Shown: positions 9,694 through 19,085, numbered from the stretch's first letter. The stretch: 64,000 nt of DNA from JAPPFW01 sp965231815 (GCA_965231815.1 OZ246890.1:2170001-2234000), one strand, 5' to 3'. The notes: generated by a model not told the origin, from the sequence alone. Translations and numbers: made by a program.

Positions 9694-10722
9694 ATGACAT
9701 GGCCGTTGACCCCTCCGATCAAACCCATGAAGGCGAGGGTGGCGCCCAAACCCCCTCGGGGTGAGGGGTGGATGTACGAACCCAAATGGGACGGCTTCCG
9801 GATGATCGCTTACGGGGGAGAGCAGGTGAGGCTGGATTCCCGCAACGGTAAGACTCTGCTTCGCTACTTTCCCGAGTTACAGCCATCCCTGGAGATGCTT
9901 CCGCCGGGAACTATCGTGGACGGAGAGGTGCTTGTGGTGGTGAACGACGTTACCGACTTCGACCTGCTCCAGATGCGCATCCATCCCGCCCGCTCCCGGA
10001 TAGAGCGGTTGGCCGACGAAATACCGGCTTGTCTGGTGGCCTTCGACCTGCTCGCTGATAATGGTGAGGTTCTCGTCGACGCCCCGTACACCGCCCGAAG
10101 GGCGCGTCTCGAACGTCTTCACACACAACTGGGGGATCTGTGGCGCCTGACTCCGGCAACCGCCGACTACGAGACCGCCTCCGAGTGGTTTCATGACTAC
10201 GAGTCGGCCGGATGCGATGGGATCGTTTGCAAGCAAGCGAACGGGGTATACCGCCAAGACAAGCGGCAATGGGTCAAGTGGAAGCATCGCAGATCGGTCG
10301 ATTGCGTGATCGGTGGATACCGGGTTCACAAACAGGGGGACCGGGTCGGGTCGATCCTGCTGGGGCTATACAACAACGAAGGGGAGCTACATTTCATCGG
10401 GCATTGCTCGGGTTTCTCGAACCAGGATCGGGTTGAGATACTGAACCTGCTTAAGGAGATAAGGACCGATGAGAGCTTCGGTGGTGGCCAAGGCACCCGT
10501 GCCCCCGGTGCGCAGAGCAGGTGGTCGACCGAGCGGTCCAAGCAATGGACCCCGGTCAAGCCGGGGGTGGTCGTCCAGGTGAGTTACGACCAGATCCAAG
10601 GCGGGAGGTTCCGCCATGCCACCAGATTCGAGCGGTGGCGTCCCGACAAGCTTGCGGAGGAATGCACCATGGATCAGCTGGTCAGACCGACCGGGTCAGG
10701 TTTCTCGCAGGTGGTGGCTTGA
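9694..10722 (+). CDS. ligC: ATP-dependent DNA ligase, LigC type
   Basis: Nucleotidyltransferase ligase that seals nicks through an adenylated lysine. The adenylation motif YEPKWDGFR places the lysine at residue 31; motif III appears as VAFDLLAD, motif IV as DGIVCKQ and motif V as WVKWK. An OB-fold with IGGYRVHKQGDRVGS and the C-terminal FRHATRFERWRPDK complete the protein. 342 residues matches mycobacterial LigC. LigC usually neighbours a LigD-like Prim-Pol gene; here that partner is 7.2 kb away on the other strand (17948-18949), separated by accessory DNA. No Ku gene is visible. Confidence 0.9.
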   Translation: MTWPLTPPIKPMKARVAPKPPRGEGWMYEPKWDGFRMIAYGGEQVRLDSRNGKTLLRYFPELQPSLEMLPPGTIVDGEVLVVVNDVTDFDLLQMRIHPARSRIERLADEIPACLVAFDLLADNGEVLVDAPYTARRARLERLHTQLGDLWRLTPATADYETASEWFHDYESAGCDGIVCKQANGVYRQDKRQWVKWKHRRSVDCVIGGYRVHKQGDRVGSILLGLYNNEGELHFIGHCSGFSNQDRVEILNLLKEIRTDESFGGGQGTRAPGAQSRWSTERSKQWTPVKPGVVVQVSYDQIQGGRFRHATRFERWRPDKLAEECTMDQLVRPTGSGFSQVVA

Positions 10723-11762
10723 CCGGAACAGAGAACGAAGTCTTCCCGGTGCGGATCGAGTCGATCCGTCGCGAGACGACCGACGCGGTCACGGTCACCT
10801 TCGATGACCCGGAGGGAAAGATCGGAGGCCGCGCCGGTCAGTACGTGATCGTTCGGGTGCATATCGACGGGGAGGAGCATCGTCGTGTTTTCTCTCTCAG
10901 TTCGACACCCGAACTGGGTTCCAAACCTTCCATCACCGTCAAACGGCTCCCCGGTGGGCTGGTGTCCAATTACCTGGTGGAGTCAGCCCAGCGGCGAGAG
11001 GTTGTCAACACCCAGGCAGCAGGTGGAAGCTTTACGGTCGGTCTGTCCCCCGACAACCGGCGTGTCTACTACGCGTTCGCAGCCGGGAGTGGGATCGTAC
11101 CGGTTATGAGCATCCTGGGCGGGGTTCTCCACTTGGAACCCCGTTCCGTCTTCTATTTGGCCTACGGGAATCGGCGTGCGGACGAGGCGATCTTTGCCGA
11201 TCAGTTGAAGCAGCTTGTCCGGGCCTACCCGGACCGGCTCAAGGTCTACCACGTGTTCAGCGGTCAAGGACACAGGATCGATCGCCACCTTGTCGATCGT
11301 ATCCTGACCAACCATCCGCCGATTACCGCGGACGTGTGGTATCTGGTGTGCGGGCCACCCGGAATGAACCGGATCGTCGAGGCTCGGCTCCGGACGCTCG
11401 GGGTGCTTGACGATCGTCTTAGAGTCGAGCGCTACGTGCCGCCGGAGAGGGATTGCGTCCCGGCGCCGCATGACGGAGCAGAGTTGCGTGTAGAGGGCCT
11501 GGAAGGGGCCGTAACGGTAGGAGCGGAAGAGGTATTGCTTTCCGCCCTTGACCGGATGGCGGCGTCGATTCTCTACGCCTGCCGGTCGGGAGTCTGCGGT
11601 ACCTGTAAGGCCAGGCTGCTATCCGGAAGGGTCGATCCCGGCGTACCGTTCGCCCTCAGCGCTATCGAGCAGGAGTCCGGGATAATCCTCACCTGCGTTT
11701 CCAGAGCCCTCAGCCCCGAAGTGGTAGTCCGGCCTCTGAGGGATGTTCGCCACCATCCCTGA
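10719..11762 (+). CDS. Flavin/2Fe-2S ferredoxin reductase, PaaE-like
   Basis: Electron-transfer protein of 347 residues: FAD-binding domain (HRRVFSLSSTP near residue 50), NAD(P)-binding domain (FAAGSGIVPVMSI near residue 122, WYLVCGPPGMN near residue 209), and a C-terminal plant-type ferredoxin domain whose CRSGVCGTC plus a distal Cys (ILTC) bind 2Fe-2S. This order matches oxygenase reductases of the PaaE/HmpA-like class. The substrate oxygenase is not nearby, so the partner is unknown. The TTG at 10719 overlaps the ligase stop (TTGA) and gives the right N-terminus; the longer frame lies inside the ligase gene. Confidence 0.85.
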   Translation: MTGTENEVFPVRIESIRRETTDAVTVTFDDPEGKIGGRAGQYVIVRVHIDGEEHRRVFSLSSTPELGSKPSITVKRLPGGLVSNYLVESAQRREVVNTQAAGGSFTVGLSPDNRRVYYAFAAGSGIVPVMSILGGVLHLEPRSVFYLAYGNRRADEAIFADQLKQLVRAYPDRLKVYHVFSGQGHRIDRHLVDRILTNHPPITADVWYLVCGPPGMNRIVEARLRTLGVLDDRLRVERYVPPERDCVPAPHDGAELRVEGLEGAVTVGAEEVLLSALDRMAASILYACRSGVCGTCKARLLSGRVDPGVPFALSAIEQESGIILTCVSRALSPEVVVRPLRDVRHHP

Positions 11763-12186
11763 CCTGCGATGATACGACCATTCCCCCGGGGACTTCCACA
11801 TTATCAGTGGGGGGACTTCCATATTCCCGCAGGGGCCTGCGCCATCCACCCGCGGGTTTTGGTCCTCTTCGCGTAGCGCAACGCCCGCTTCGACCGCCTG
11901 GCTACGCCGCCGTCGGAACCGGCTGGGCGGGTCGAGATCGGGGGTTCCCGCTTGTTATCTCCCGGTACGCCCATTCGGGGCACAAGTCATCGTCAACAGG
12001 CGCCGGAAGTCTGTAGCGACCATCTGAGCGAGTCCCTCGACCGTAATAGGATCAGGGCGTGTGCTCCAGAATCCGTGGTGGAGACCTGCTTGGTTTGATC
12101 TCTGGAGCTTGTGGCCGCGCCGGTGGTGTGAAGCCATTGGTGTTACTCGATGGCGGGGAGACGGTGTTATGTCGGGAGGGCCGGCC
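11763..12186. other. Intergenic region between convergent genes
   Basis: About 420 bases with no supportable gene, between the 3' ends of the reductase and the DNA methyltransferase. The motif GGGGACTTCCAYATT occurs twice as a direct repeat (11788-11802 and 11811-11825), which could be the worn end of a mobile element. This is the left boundary of the accessory block. Confidence 0.5.
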
Positions 12187-13299
12187 CTACGGACGCACGA
12201 GCAGGTCCGTCTCTCCGGGTTTCGCGGCCCGGTCGCCGTACAGCGACGTCTGGGTCGGCCGCCGGTACGGGGCTGGGGTCACTTCAACGTCGCGGCCGTC
12301 AGCGATCTCGGCCAGAATAGGGAACACCACATCGAACGTCCGCTTACGGGCGTCACAGCGCACCATCCACGCGGCGTCGGGGTGGACTCTCCGTGCCGTC
12401 GCTGAGAACACTCGGCGCAGCATTGTGCGGTACGCGGCCAAGTCGACGTACTTCTGCTTGCTGTCCCACTTTGGCAGAGCGGGACCCTCGCCGATCGCCC
12501 ACAGCCTCAGCCAGCTGTCGGCTCGGTAGTCGGTAACCGCGCTGTATGGGGGCGATGTCACTACCAGCCGGGCCGGGTTGTCCGCAGGTGCCATGTCGGT
12601 GGCGGAGTCACCGAGGGAAACAGTCACGCCGCTGCTGTGGGACTCTTCGGGGATCCCTTTGCGGTAGCGCCAGTCGACTCTGGCGTTGAGGAAGCTGACA
12701 GGGTCGACTTCGGGGGGTGTCTGGTAGCCGTTGTCGTTCCACCAGCGCACGCAGTAGCCCGGCGACATGGCCCGGCAGTGCCGCATCTGGTTCGAGAGCC
12801 CCTGGGGGATCTTGCTGTGCAGGTAGTGAAGGACCAACGCGGTGACTGTTCGGTCGGTGGTGTCGTGTCGCCATTGCAGCTCGCGGCGGGCGGCGTGTAG
12901 GAAGCCAAGAACGGTCGGGCAGAACGCGAGGGTCTGGAACTCCGATCTGGGCTCGCGGTCGTCGGGCGAGACGAACTCAGCGATGTCGCTGATGCGGCGT
13001 TTCACTGTCTCCGGGTCGGGCGCGGGGGCTGTCTTGGTCGCTGCGTACACCCAGGCGACCGGGTTGATATCGCACGCGAGGGCGTCTCTGCCGGCGACCA
13101 TGGCCGCATAGGGGACGGTGCCCCGGCCGCAGAAGGGGTCTAGGACTAGGTCCCCGGGCTGGGTGAAGCGGCTGATGGCGTCCTGGGCGAAGCCGAAGGG
13201 GAACATCGCGTAGTAGGGGCCGAGCCGGGACCATCGGGCTTCGGGAGTGGCGAACCCTACGCTGTAGTCGGGCGATGGATTGACCGAGGGGGCCGTCAT
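12187..13299 (-). CDS. DNA methyltransferase (N4-cytosine/N6-adenine class)
   Basis: SAM-dependent DNA methylase of 370 residues. The SAM-binding motif DPFCGRGT is at residues 54-61 with the acidic motif II in CDINP, and the catalytic TSPPY lies near residue 245 followed by a conserved tyrosine. The order (SAM motif first, then PPY) excludes the beta class. ATG 13299 overlaps the nurA stop as ATGA, so it is translationally coupled as the third gene of the herA-nurA operon; the longer frame upstream runs antiparallel to nothing conserved and is rejected. The likely role is marking self DNA for a HerA-NurA nuclease (inference). Confidence 0.8.
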   Translation of the reverse strand: MTAPSVNPSPDYSVGFATPEARWSRLGPYYAMFPFGFAQDAISRFTQPGDLVLDPFCGRGTVPYAAMVAGRDALACDINPVAWVYAATKTAPAPDPETVKRRISDIAEFVSPDDREPRSEFQTLAFCPTVLGFLHAARRELQWRHDTTDRTVTALVLHYLHSKIPQGLSNQMRHCRAMSPGYCVRWWNDNGYQTPPEVDPVSFLNARVDWRYRKGIPEESHSSGVTVSLGDSATDMAPADNPARLVVTSPPYSAVTDYRADSWLRLWAIGEGPALPKWDSKQKYVDLAAYRTMLRRVFSATARRVHPDAAWMVRCDARKRTFDVVFPILAEIADGRDVEVTPAPYRRPTQTSLYGDRAAKPGETDLLVRP

Positions 13300-14640
13300 C
13301 GGTCCGAGAAGATGGAGGCCAGTATCTCGGCGCCGCGACGGAGCGGTACAGCGGCATGGAGATGGGCCCGCGCCAGTGGCGCGAAACCGTCCTTGTAAAG
13401 GTGGGTTCCCAACTCGTCGATGAGGTCCAGAGCGTCGCCGACGCGCGGGTAGGCGCCCAAATCCACACATGCCGGGTCTGCTCCCTGGGCGTTGACGATT
13501 GGCAGCGTCAAGGCGGCGTGTTGTCCGCTCTGTGACTTGTACATCAGGTGTCGGCCGTAGTAGGTGTCCTCGCCGTGTGGCTTCGCGTCTGGGGGCCGCA
13601 GGGCGATGTGTTGGTGGATGTAGCCGACGTCGGGTGCCATCACCGTGCCGGGCTGTAGCCGGCCGCGCTCGCCTCGGGCTGCGGACCAGTCGAGTGCCTC
13701 GACGTGGTCCATGAACATCCCGCTCTTCTCGACTCCCAGCAGGAGTATTCCCGCTCCGCCCTTGCGCAGCGACAGCCGGTGCAGGCGGGCTAGTTCGTCT
13801 TGGATGTGCTTTTGAGCCACGCTGCCATGCCGAAGATGGCCAGCGGGCCGTCCATGACGAATCCGATGCCGTTGAGCACGTCGAACCGGTCGTGGCGCTC
13901 GAACCAGCGGATTAGGTTGACCATTGATAGGTGCTCCACGACGATTCTCACCATCGTGAATGCCTGCTCGCTGCTGCCGTAGTCTTCGAATCTCTCGTGA
14001 CAGCGCAGCGAGTCCGACGGATACACCGTCTCTCCGCACGCTGCGCGTCTCGTCGGTTCAGGCTGCGGGGTTACGTGTCGGTCGCAGGACTCGCCTGGGC
14101 GCCGGATGGGGGCGGACCGGTCGTTGGTGATGGCTCGCAGTGTCTCCAGTAGGGTCTCGTGGTCGCCCGAGAGGGTCGCTCCGCTGATCTGGCGGTGCAC
14201 GACTTGGCGGAAGAACCTCTTGGGGGTGTCCGCGTCGGCAGACTTGCCTATGACGTTGCGTCCGGGGAGCACGGCGCTGAGAGTGTGGCACTTTTCGAGC
14301 CTTCTAATGTCGGCGGGGCTCGGGATCGGGTCGGCGGTGCTCTTGCCCGTTCTGGCCAGTTCCCGCAGTCTGGCTAACGCGATTACGACTGCGGCAATGT
14401 TCAGCAGCGATGCCTCCGCTCCTGGATGGCCGTTCTGGACTCTAGATGTCACCGTGGAGCCGTCTATGGCGATGAGGCGCTTCACCCTCGCCGACCCGCG
14501 GCTCGGCGCGATGGTGGAGGGAGGGCTACAGATGTGGTGGATGCCGACTTCTTGATCTCGCCGTCGAAGTCGCGCACGGCCGGGTTGTCGACCAGTCGGG
14601 CCAGTGTGTGGCCGGTGGCGTACTCACCTTCGTAAGGCAA
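13296..14640 (-). pseudogene. nurA: NurA-type nuclease, interrupted by two frameshifts
   Basis: NurA nucleases work with HerA ATPases to degrade DNA ends. Three overlapping minus-strand frames join into one protein of about 445 residues. A TTG at 14640 just after the herA stop opens LPYEGEYATGHTLARLV. After a shift near 14.49-14.55 kb the frame from 14485 carries RLIAIDGS, the NurA metal-binding opening, and later VMDGPLAIFGMAAWL, a second acidic motif. After a one-base loss in the A-run near 13815 the frame ending at 13296 carries QDELARLHRL, LLLGVEKSG and the C-terminus. The order herA, 1 nt, nurA, ATGA, methylase shows an operon. Decay, error or programmed shifting are all possible. Confidence 0.75.
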
Positions 14641-14641
14641 T

Positions 14642-16627
14642 CTAGGAGCCAGTCCCGGCTGTCGGTGCTTCGAACATATCGATCTGTACCGGCACTGTGA
14701 AACGGCTCGAAAGGGTCCGCATCTTCACGTAGCCGGGCTCGTTGACAGCGATGACTCCGTCCGTGAAGTCCCCGAAGTCGTTGAACTTGGCGAGTTGACG
14801 GGTCTCATCGGTGTTGTTGAGGTGGGCTATGAACCAGTTCTCGGTGTTCTTCAGGATATTCGCATGCACCGATGACGGCTCCTGGGTCGAATACACGATG
14901 CCGATGTTGAACTTTGCCCCCTCTTTGGCGGACCTAACCCAAATACTCGACATATCGCTGCTGTCGCGCGGTAGCAAGGTGTGGGCCTCCTCGACGTAGA
15001 CGATCACCGGCGGGGGCTTGGAGAACTCTCCAGTATCTCCCACGGGCTCCGGATTGATGAACGCGTGCTGCTGAGCCCGGAATATGGCCCGCATCGCGTC
15101 GCTGGCGGCTGTCGTGTTCATCTGCGGCTCGCCGGTGGACTGGTCCACGATCACTAGTCGGCCGGCCTGGAGATGCTTCACGATCTCGTCGGTGTAGTTC
15201 GACCCCGCTGACGGGTCGTGCCAGTCACGAGCGGACCTCAACACGTTGAGGCCGCGGGTGTTGGAGAATATCTTGAGCAGGTCCAGCAGCCTGTTGTCGG
15301 ACCACTTCTTGCCCCGTTTGCGTTCATAGGCGCTGTCGAAGTTGTCGAACTCTTTGGTGCCCACGAACTTTGCGAACGCCGCCGCGAAATCGGCGGCCCT
15401 CGACCAGGTATTCAACTTCACTTCGGACCCGTCAAGAAAGTGCCTCATAGCGTCGCTCTGTCGCATGGCCTTCCTGAGGTCCTTATGGAAGAGCCGTGTT
15501 GTGTTCGGCGCATAGCTCGGGGCTCCGTATCCGGCGGCGGCGAGTATCGCCCGATAGATGAGCAACGCCCTGCGGTACCTAGTCCAGGCGCTGCGGTCTG
15601 CGGGGTTCTGCGGCGGCACCATGTCCTGGCTCACGAAGGGCTTGATGTACCCGGCGGTCTCGCCCGACAGGTAGTCGTCGAGTATCTGTTTGCCCTGGGT
15701 CAGGCTGCTCAGCGAGTCGCCAGTGTCATATCCACCTGGGGGGTTGGCCGGTTCGCCGTCCCCGTAAAAGTTGAACTTGGTGATGTTCCGGTTCGGGTCG
15801 TGCGGATGGGGATGCAGTCCGTAGGTCACCACATCGCCCGGATCTGCCCACTCGTGGTTGCCCACATTGCGCAGGCAGCCCTGGTCCTGGGGATTGGCGT
15901 TGGCGTACTCGCCGTTGGGATCGAAGATGATCTGTCCGACGCGGGCGCCGTCTTCGGGCTGTCGCAGCTCGAACACCGCCCGGGCGACGATCTTGACTGT
16001 GTTCGACTTGCCGGTGCGGGTCATCCCAAACAGCGCTGTACGTTGGGCAACGAAGTCCCTTGCCGCGATGTTCACCGCGGCCGCGTCAGCGGGTGTCGCC
16101 GTAGCATAGCGGACATGGCCTATCTTGGTGGCCTGGCCCCCGTGTCCGGCCCGGCTGGCGCTGTTAACGATCTGCTCTAGGTCATCGCCGGTAGGTTTGT
16201 ACACCTTTAGGCCCCGCCCGCTGTAGAAGTTGTCGACGTCGCTGCTGAACCGCCACGGGGTGCCGGTATCCGCCGGTGGCTGGTACGTCCCGAGGACCCG
16301 GCACCGTACCCCCGAATACCTCATCAAGTTCAGAGTGAACAGGTCCGTCACTTCGCTGTCATCCCAGTTACCGGTGCTGGCCGCCACCCGCTGTGCGGCG
16401 TCGAAACGGGCCTGCCGCATCGACATGTCATTCGGCAGCGGGGCACTCGACACCATCCGGAGCAACAGCCGGGGCGCGCCCGGGTCGGGAAGGTCGTTGT
16501 CGCCTAGCCTGACCGCGACCAGTAGGCATCCCTGCTGCACGCCGCCGACGGCCTGTTTGGCGCTGTCGTGCAAGAGAACATCGGTTGTCATGTAGTCGAT
16601 GTGGATGACATCGCCGACCAGACGCAC
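14642..16627 (-). CDS. herA: HerA-like hexameric ATPase
   Basis: FtsK/HerA-superfamily DNA translocase of at least 661 residues. Walker A GMTRTGKSNT lies near residue 200, Walker B VIVYVEEAH near residue 540, then a sensor-like YSTQEP and an arginine-rich C-terminal part with ILKNTENWFIAHLNNTDE, which is typical of HerA. A GTG at 16627 is the first canonical start in this frame, but coding-like sequence continues upstream to about 16710 (ALTEIVADHDQQKQTF). A good ribosome site and ATG at 16719 open MSEHLSPGG in another frame, so one base may be missing near 16.69 kb. The operon continues into nurA after 1 nt. Confidence 0.85.
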   Translation of the reverse strand: MRLVGDVIHIDYMTTDVLLHDSAKQAVGGVQQGCLLVAVRLGDNDLPDPGAPRLLLRMVSSAPLPNDMSMRQARFDAAQRVAASTGNWDDSEVTDLFTLNLMRYSGVRCRVLGTYQPPADTGTPWRFSSDVDNFYSGRGLKVYKPTGDDLEQIVNSASRAGHGGQATKIGHVRYATATPADAAAVNIAARDFVAQRTALFGMTRTGKSNTVKIVARAVFELRQPEDGARVGQIIFDPNGEYANANPQDQGCLRNVGNHEWADPGDVVTYGLHPHPHDPNRNITKFNFYGDGEPANPPGGYDTGDSLSSLTQGKQILDDYLSGETAGYIKPFVSQDMVPPQNPADRSAWTRYRRALLIYRAILAAAGYGAPSYAPNTTRLFHKDLRKAMRQSDAMRHFLDGSEVKLNTWSRAADFAAAFAKFVGTKEFDNFDSAYERKRGKKWSDNRLLDLLKIFSNTRGLNVLRSARDWHDPSAGSNYTDEIVKHLQAGRLVIVDQSTGEPQMNTTAASDAMRAIFRAQQHAFINPEPVGDTGEFSKPPPVIVYVEEAHTLLPRDSSDMSSIWVRSAKEGAKFNIGIVYSTQEPSSVHANILKNTENWFIAHLNNTDETRQLAKFNDFGDFTDGVIAVNEPGYVKMRTLSSRFTVPVQIDMFEAPTAGTGS

Positions 16628-16780
16628 AGGATCAACGAACGTCTGCTTCTGTTGGTCGTGGTCAGCAACGATTTCAGTGAGGGCATCACTCAGCCGCCCG
16701 GACTCAAATGTTCGCTCATCTGCCCCCTCGCTGGTCGGCGTCAGCTCAGCATATAGTAGTTGCCCCTGTCAGGTGCATAG

Positions 16781-16917
16781 CCCTGATTAACCTTCATGGG
16801 CGGGGGGTTCGGGTTTGGTCCGGGGCGGTTCACACGCATCAGACCCCCCACCTCGGCGAACACCACCCCAAACACCCCCAAAACCAGCCCCCAAAGTCGT
16901 GCCGTGAATAATCAGGG
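16781..16917. mobile_element. IS1380-derived mini-element, 137 bp
   Basis: Left end CCCTGATTA...TTCATGGGCGGGG and right end GTGAATAATCAGGG match the two ends of the complete IS1380-family element at 22695-24525, including an identical C-rich stretch (CACCACCCCAAACACCCC). The interior including the transposase is missing, so this is a MITE-like deletion product. Flanks are ATAG on the left and TTAG on the right, a plausible imperfect target duplication. It lies just upstream of herA. Confidence 0.8.
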
Positions 16918-16920
16918 TTA

Positions 16921-17870
16921 GAGCGTCCGCGGGTAGGTGGAAATCCACCAGTTGAGGGGTTGTCTCGGTTTTCATACCGAGTGCAACACAAATCCCCTAA
17001 CTGGTGGAGGTATCATTATGCGCGCGCTTGAACCCGAAGTCATAAATGCGGTTTTCGAAGCGGTTAAGGGTCTGTTACCCGCCCGGGAGGACAACCATCC
17101 TCTGGGCTGTCACAATCCCCGTAAACCGGACCGTGTCTGCTTCCAGGGGATACTGATCCGGTTGGTGACCGGCTGTTCGTGGGAAACAGCCGAACAACTC
17201 TTGGACAAGGATGTGTCGGACACCACTCTGCGGGCCCGACGCGATGAATGGACCAAAGCAGGCGTGTTCGACAAACCGGAGAACCGAAGCCGTAGCCGCC
17301 TACGACCGTGTGATCGGGTTGGACCTGAGCGAGGTCTCGGTCGACGGCAGCCGACACAAAGCACCCTCCGGGGGGGGAAGGAACCGGAAAAAACCCCTGC
17401 GACCGGGCCGAATCCGGGTGGAAATGGTCCCTGGCCGTAGACCGCAACGGCATCCCGATCGGTTGGGCGACAAACGGGGCCAACCGTCACGACAGCATCC
17501 TATTCCAACCCACCCTCGAAGCGATCAACCGACGGGGATTGCTCCCCGACATAGAAACCCACCCTCCTCGACCGAGGCTACGACTCCGAACGTGTCCGGA
17601 CCCTGTGCGACACCATGGGTATCAGCAATGTCATATGCGCCAAGAAAAAACCACGAGGCCAAACCGGCAACACCAAAACACTCGCACCCCTCGGTATGCG
17701 CTGGACCGTCGAACGAACCAACTCATGGCTCACCAACTACGGGCAACTCCGCCGCAACACCCACCACCGACACGCCCAACTCAACCTAGCCATCACCCTC
17801 ATCATCACCATCAAACTCATCAAATGGCGAGACCGCTACAACCTCAACTAACCCCTACCCGCGGACGCTC
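16921..17870 (+). mobile_element. IS5-family insertion sequence, 950 bp
   Basis: Perfect 17 bp terminal inverted repeats (GAGCGTCCGCGGGTAGG at 16921-16937 and its complement at 17854-17870) are flanked by TTA on both sides, a 3 bp target duplication typical of part of the IS5 family. It landed directly on the right flank of the neighbouring IS1380-derived mini-element. Its transposase is broken. Confidence 0.9.
17018..17851 (+). pseudogene. IS5-family transposase, frameshifted
   Basis: A GGAGG site precedes ATG 17018, which opens MRALEPEVINAVFEAVKGLL. The protein then continues in other frames: AYDRVIGLDLSEVSVDGS with the first catalytic Asp, KWSLAVDRNGIPIGWA, DRGYDSERVRTL with the second, and RWTVERTNSWLTNYGQLRR with the Glu. 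At least three indels are needed, several in homopolymers such as the G run near 17370. Transposition would need a functional copy elsewhere. Confidence 0.88.
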
Positions 17871-17947
17871 TTAGTCGCGAACATCCCTCTGACCTGAATC
17901 CGGGGTTCGAACCTCTGAATCATCCGATTACTTCCGTCGGCGACCAG

Positions 17948-18949
17948 CTATTCCCAGTTGGCGTTGACCATCTTCGACGGTTGCACGCGGGGAGGCTCAC
18001 CCGGCATTTTCGGAAAGTTGGGCGGCCATGGAGCGTCGCCTTCTCCCGCCTTCTCGTCTCGCTCCACCCACTCCAGTAGTTGATCGATCCGCCCGTACGT
18101 GTTGTCGATACCGGCAGTGAGATCCCCCACCTCCGCGTAGCGGGCGGCAAAACGGTCCATCGGGAAGTCCTCGATCTCGACATCCGGTAGCTCTTCCCAG
18201 GTGATCGGAGCTGACACGTACCCGGTGGGGCGAACTCCGTATGCCGACGAAACAGTCTTGTCCGGCGCGTTCTGGTTGTAGTCGATGAACACTCCGCGCC
18301 GTTCTTCCTTCCACCATTTGACGGTTATGAGGTCGGGATGCCGACGGACCAGCTCCCTGCCGAAGGCGAGAACGGCCCGCCGGGTCTGGAAGAAATCCCA
18401 GCGGGGTTCGATCCTCACATATACGTGGATACCGCGGCTGCCCGACGTTTTGGGCCATCCCACCAAGCCCAGTTCGTCCAGCAACTGCTTGGCGGCCAGC
18501 GCCGCCCGTTTGACATGCGAGAATCCGAACCCCGGGGTCGGATCGAAATCGAACCTCAGTTCGTCCGGATGATCCAGATTCTCGGCTCGGGCAGGCCAAG
18601 GGTGGAGGTCAAGGCAGCCCAACTGCACGAACCGGAGAATGTCGGATGGTTTCCTGGGCACGTTCATCCGTCCGGCCCGCTGGGAAGGGAAGCGAATCCG
18701 GGCCGTCTCGAAGGGAGTCTTGGAGGATGCCCGCTTGTGATATATGGGCGGGGTGTCCACATCCTTCATGTATCGTTTCATCATCGTGGGCCGTCCGTAG
18801 ACACCTCTGAGGCATCCTTCGACCACCGTCCGGAAGTGAAGCGCTACATCTAGTTTGGTCCATCCCCGGTCGGGGAACACGACCCTTCCGGGTGAACTGA
18901 TACGGACCTCTTCATCCCCGACCGTTAACATTGTTGCTGTGGATCCCAT
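17948..18949 (-). CDS. LigD-type primase-polymerase (Prim-Pol)
   Basis: Archaeo-eukaryotic-primase-fold polymerase that adds nucleotides at gaps and ends in repair. Over 333 residues: GRVVFPDRGWTKLDVALHF near residue 20, the metal motif FDFDPTPG near residue 133, KTSGSRGIHVYVRI near residue 166 and TVSSAYGVRPTGYVSAPITW near residue 235, all standard for LigD polymerase domains. It is a stand-alone polymerase, not fused to ligase or nuclease. The natural partner is the LigC-type ligase at 9694-10722. ATG 18949 gives the full domain. Confidence 0.9.
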   Translation of the reverse strand: MGSTATMLTVGDEEVRISSPGRVVFPDRGWTKLDVALHFRTVVEGCLRGVYGRPTMMKRYMKDVDTPPIYHKRASSKTPFETARIRFPSQRAGRMNVPRKPSDILRFVQLGCLDLHPWPARAENLDHPDELRFDFDPTPGFGFSHVKRAALAAKQLLDELGLVGWPKTSGSRGIHVYVRIEPRWDFFQTRRAVLAFGRELVRRHPDLITVKWWKEERRGVFIDYNQNAPDKTVSSAYGVRPTGYVSAPITWEELPDVEIEDFPMDRFAARYAEVGDLTAGIDNTYGRIDQLLEWVERDEKAGEGDAPWPPNFPKMPGEPPRVQPSKMVNANWE

Positions 18950-19085
18950 GCCGGAACGCTACCGGATCGGAGAGGCTGCTGACCAAATCGTTTCTCTGTC
19001 CACCGGTCCGGCAATTCCGTCGAAGTAAGGCATCGCGGGGCTAGGCTTTCGGAGGCCACCTAAGAGATCGGCTCTCAAGGCAAAG

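Noticed and set aside
12061..12529. Overlapping plus-strand frames at the 3' end of the methylase
   Set aside because: No coding character and mostly antisense to the methylase gene.
15218..16180. 320-codon plus-strand frame opposite herA
   Set aside because: It is the antisense shadow of herA, whose ATPase motifs are clear.
18948..19028. 26-codon frame opening MPERYRIGEAA, like the start of a MerR regulator
   Set aside because: It stops after 26 codons, overlaps the Prim-Pol start on the other strand and has no continuation in other frames.
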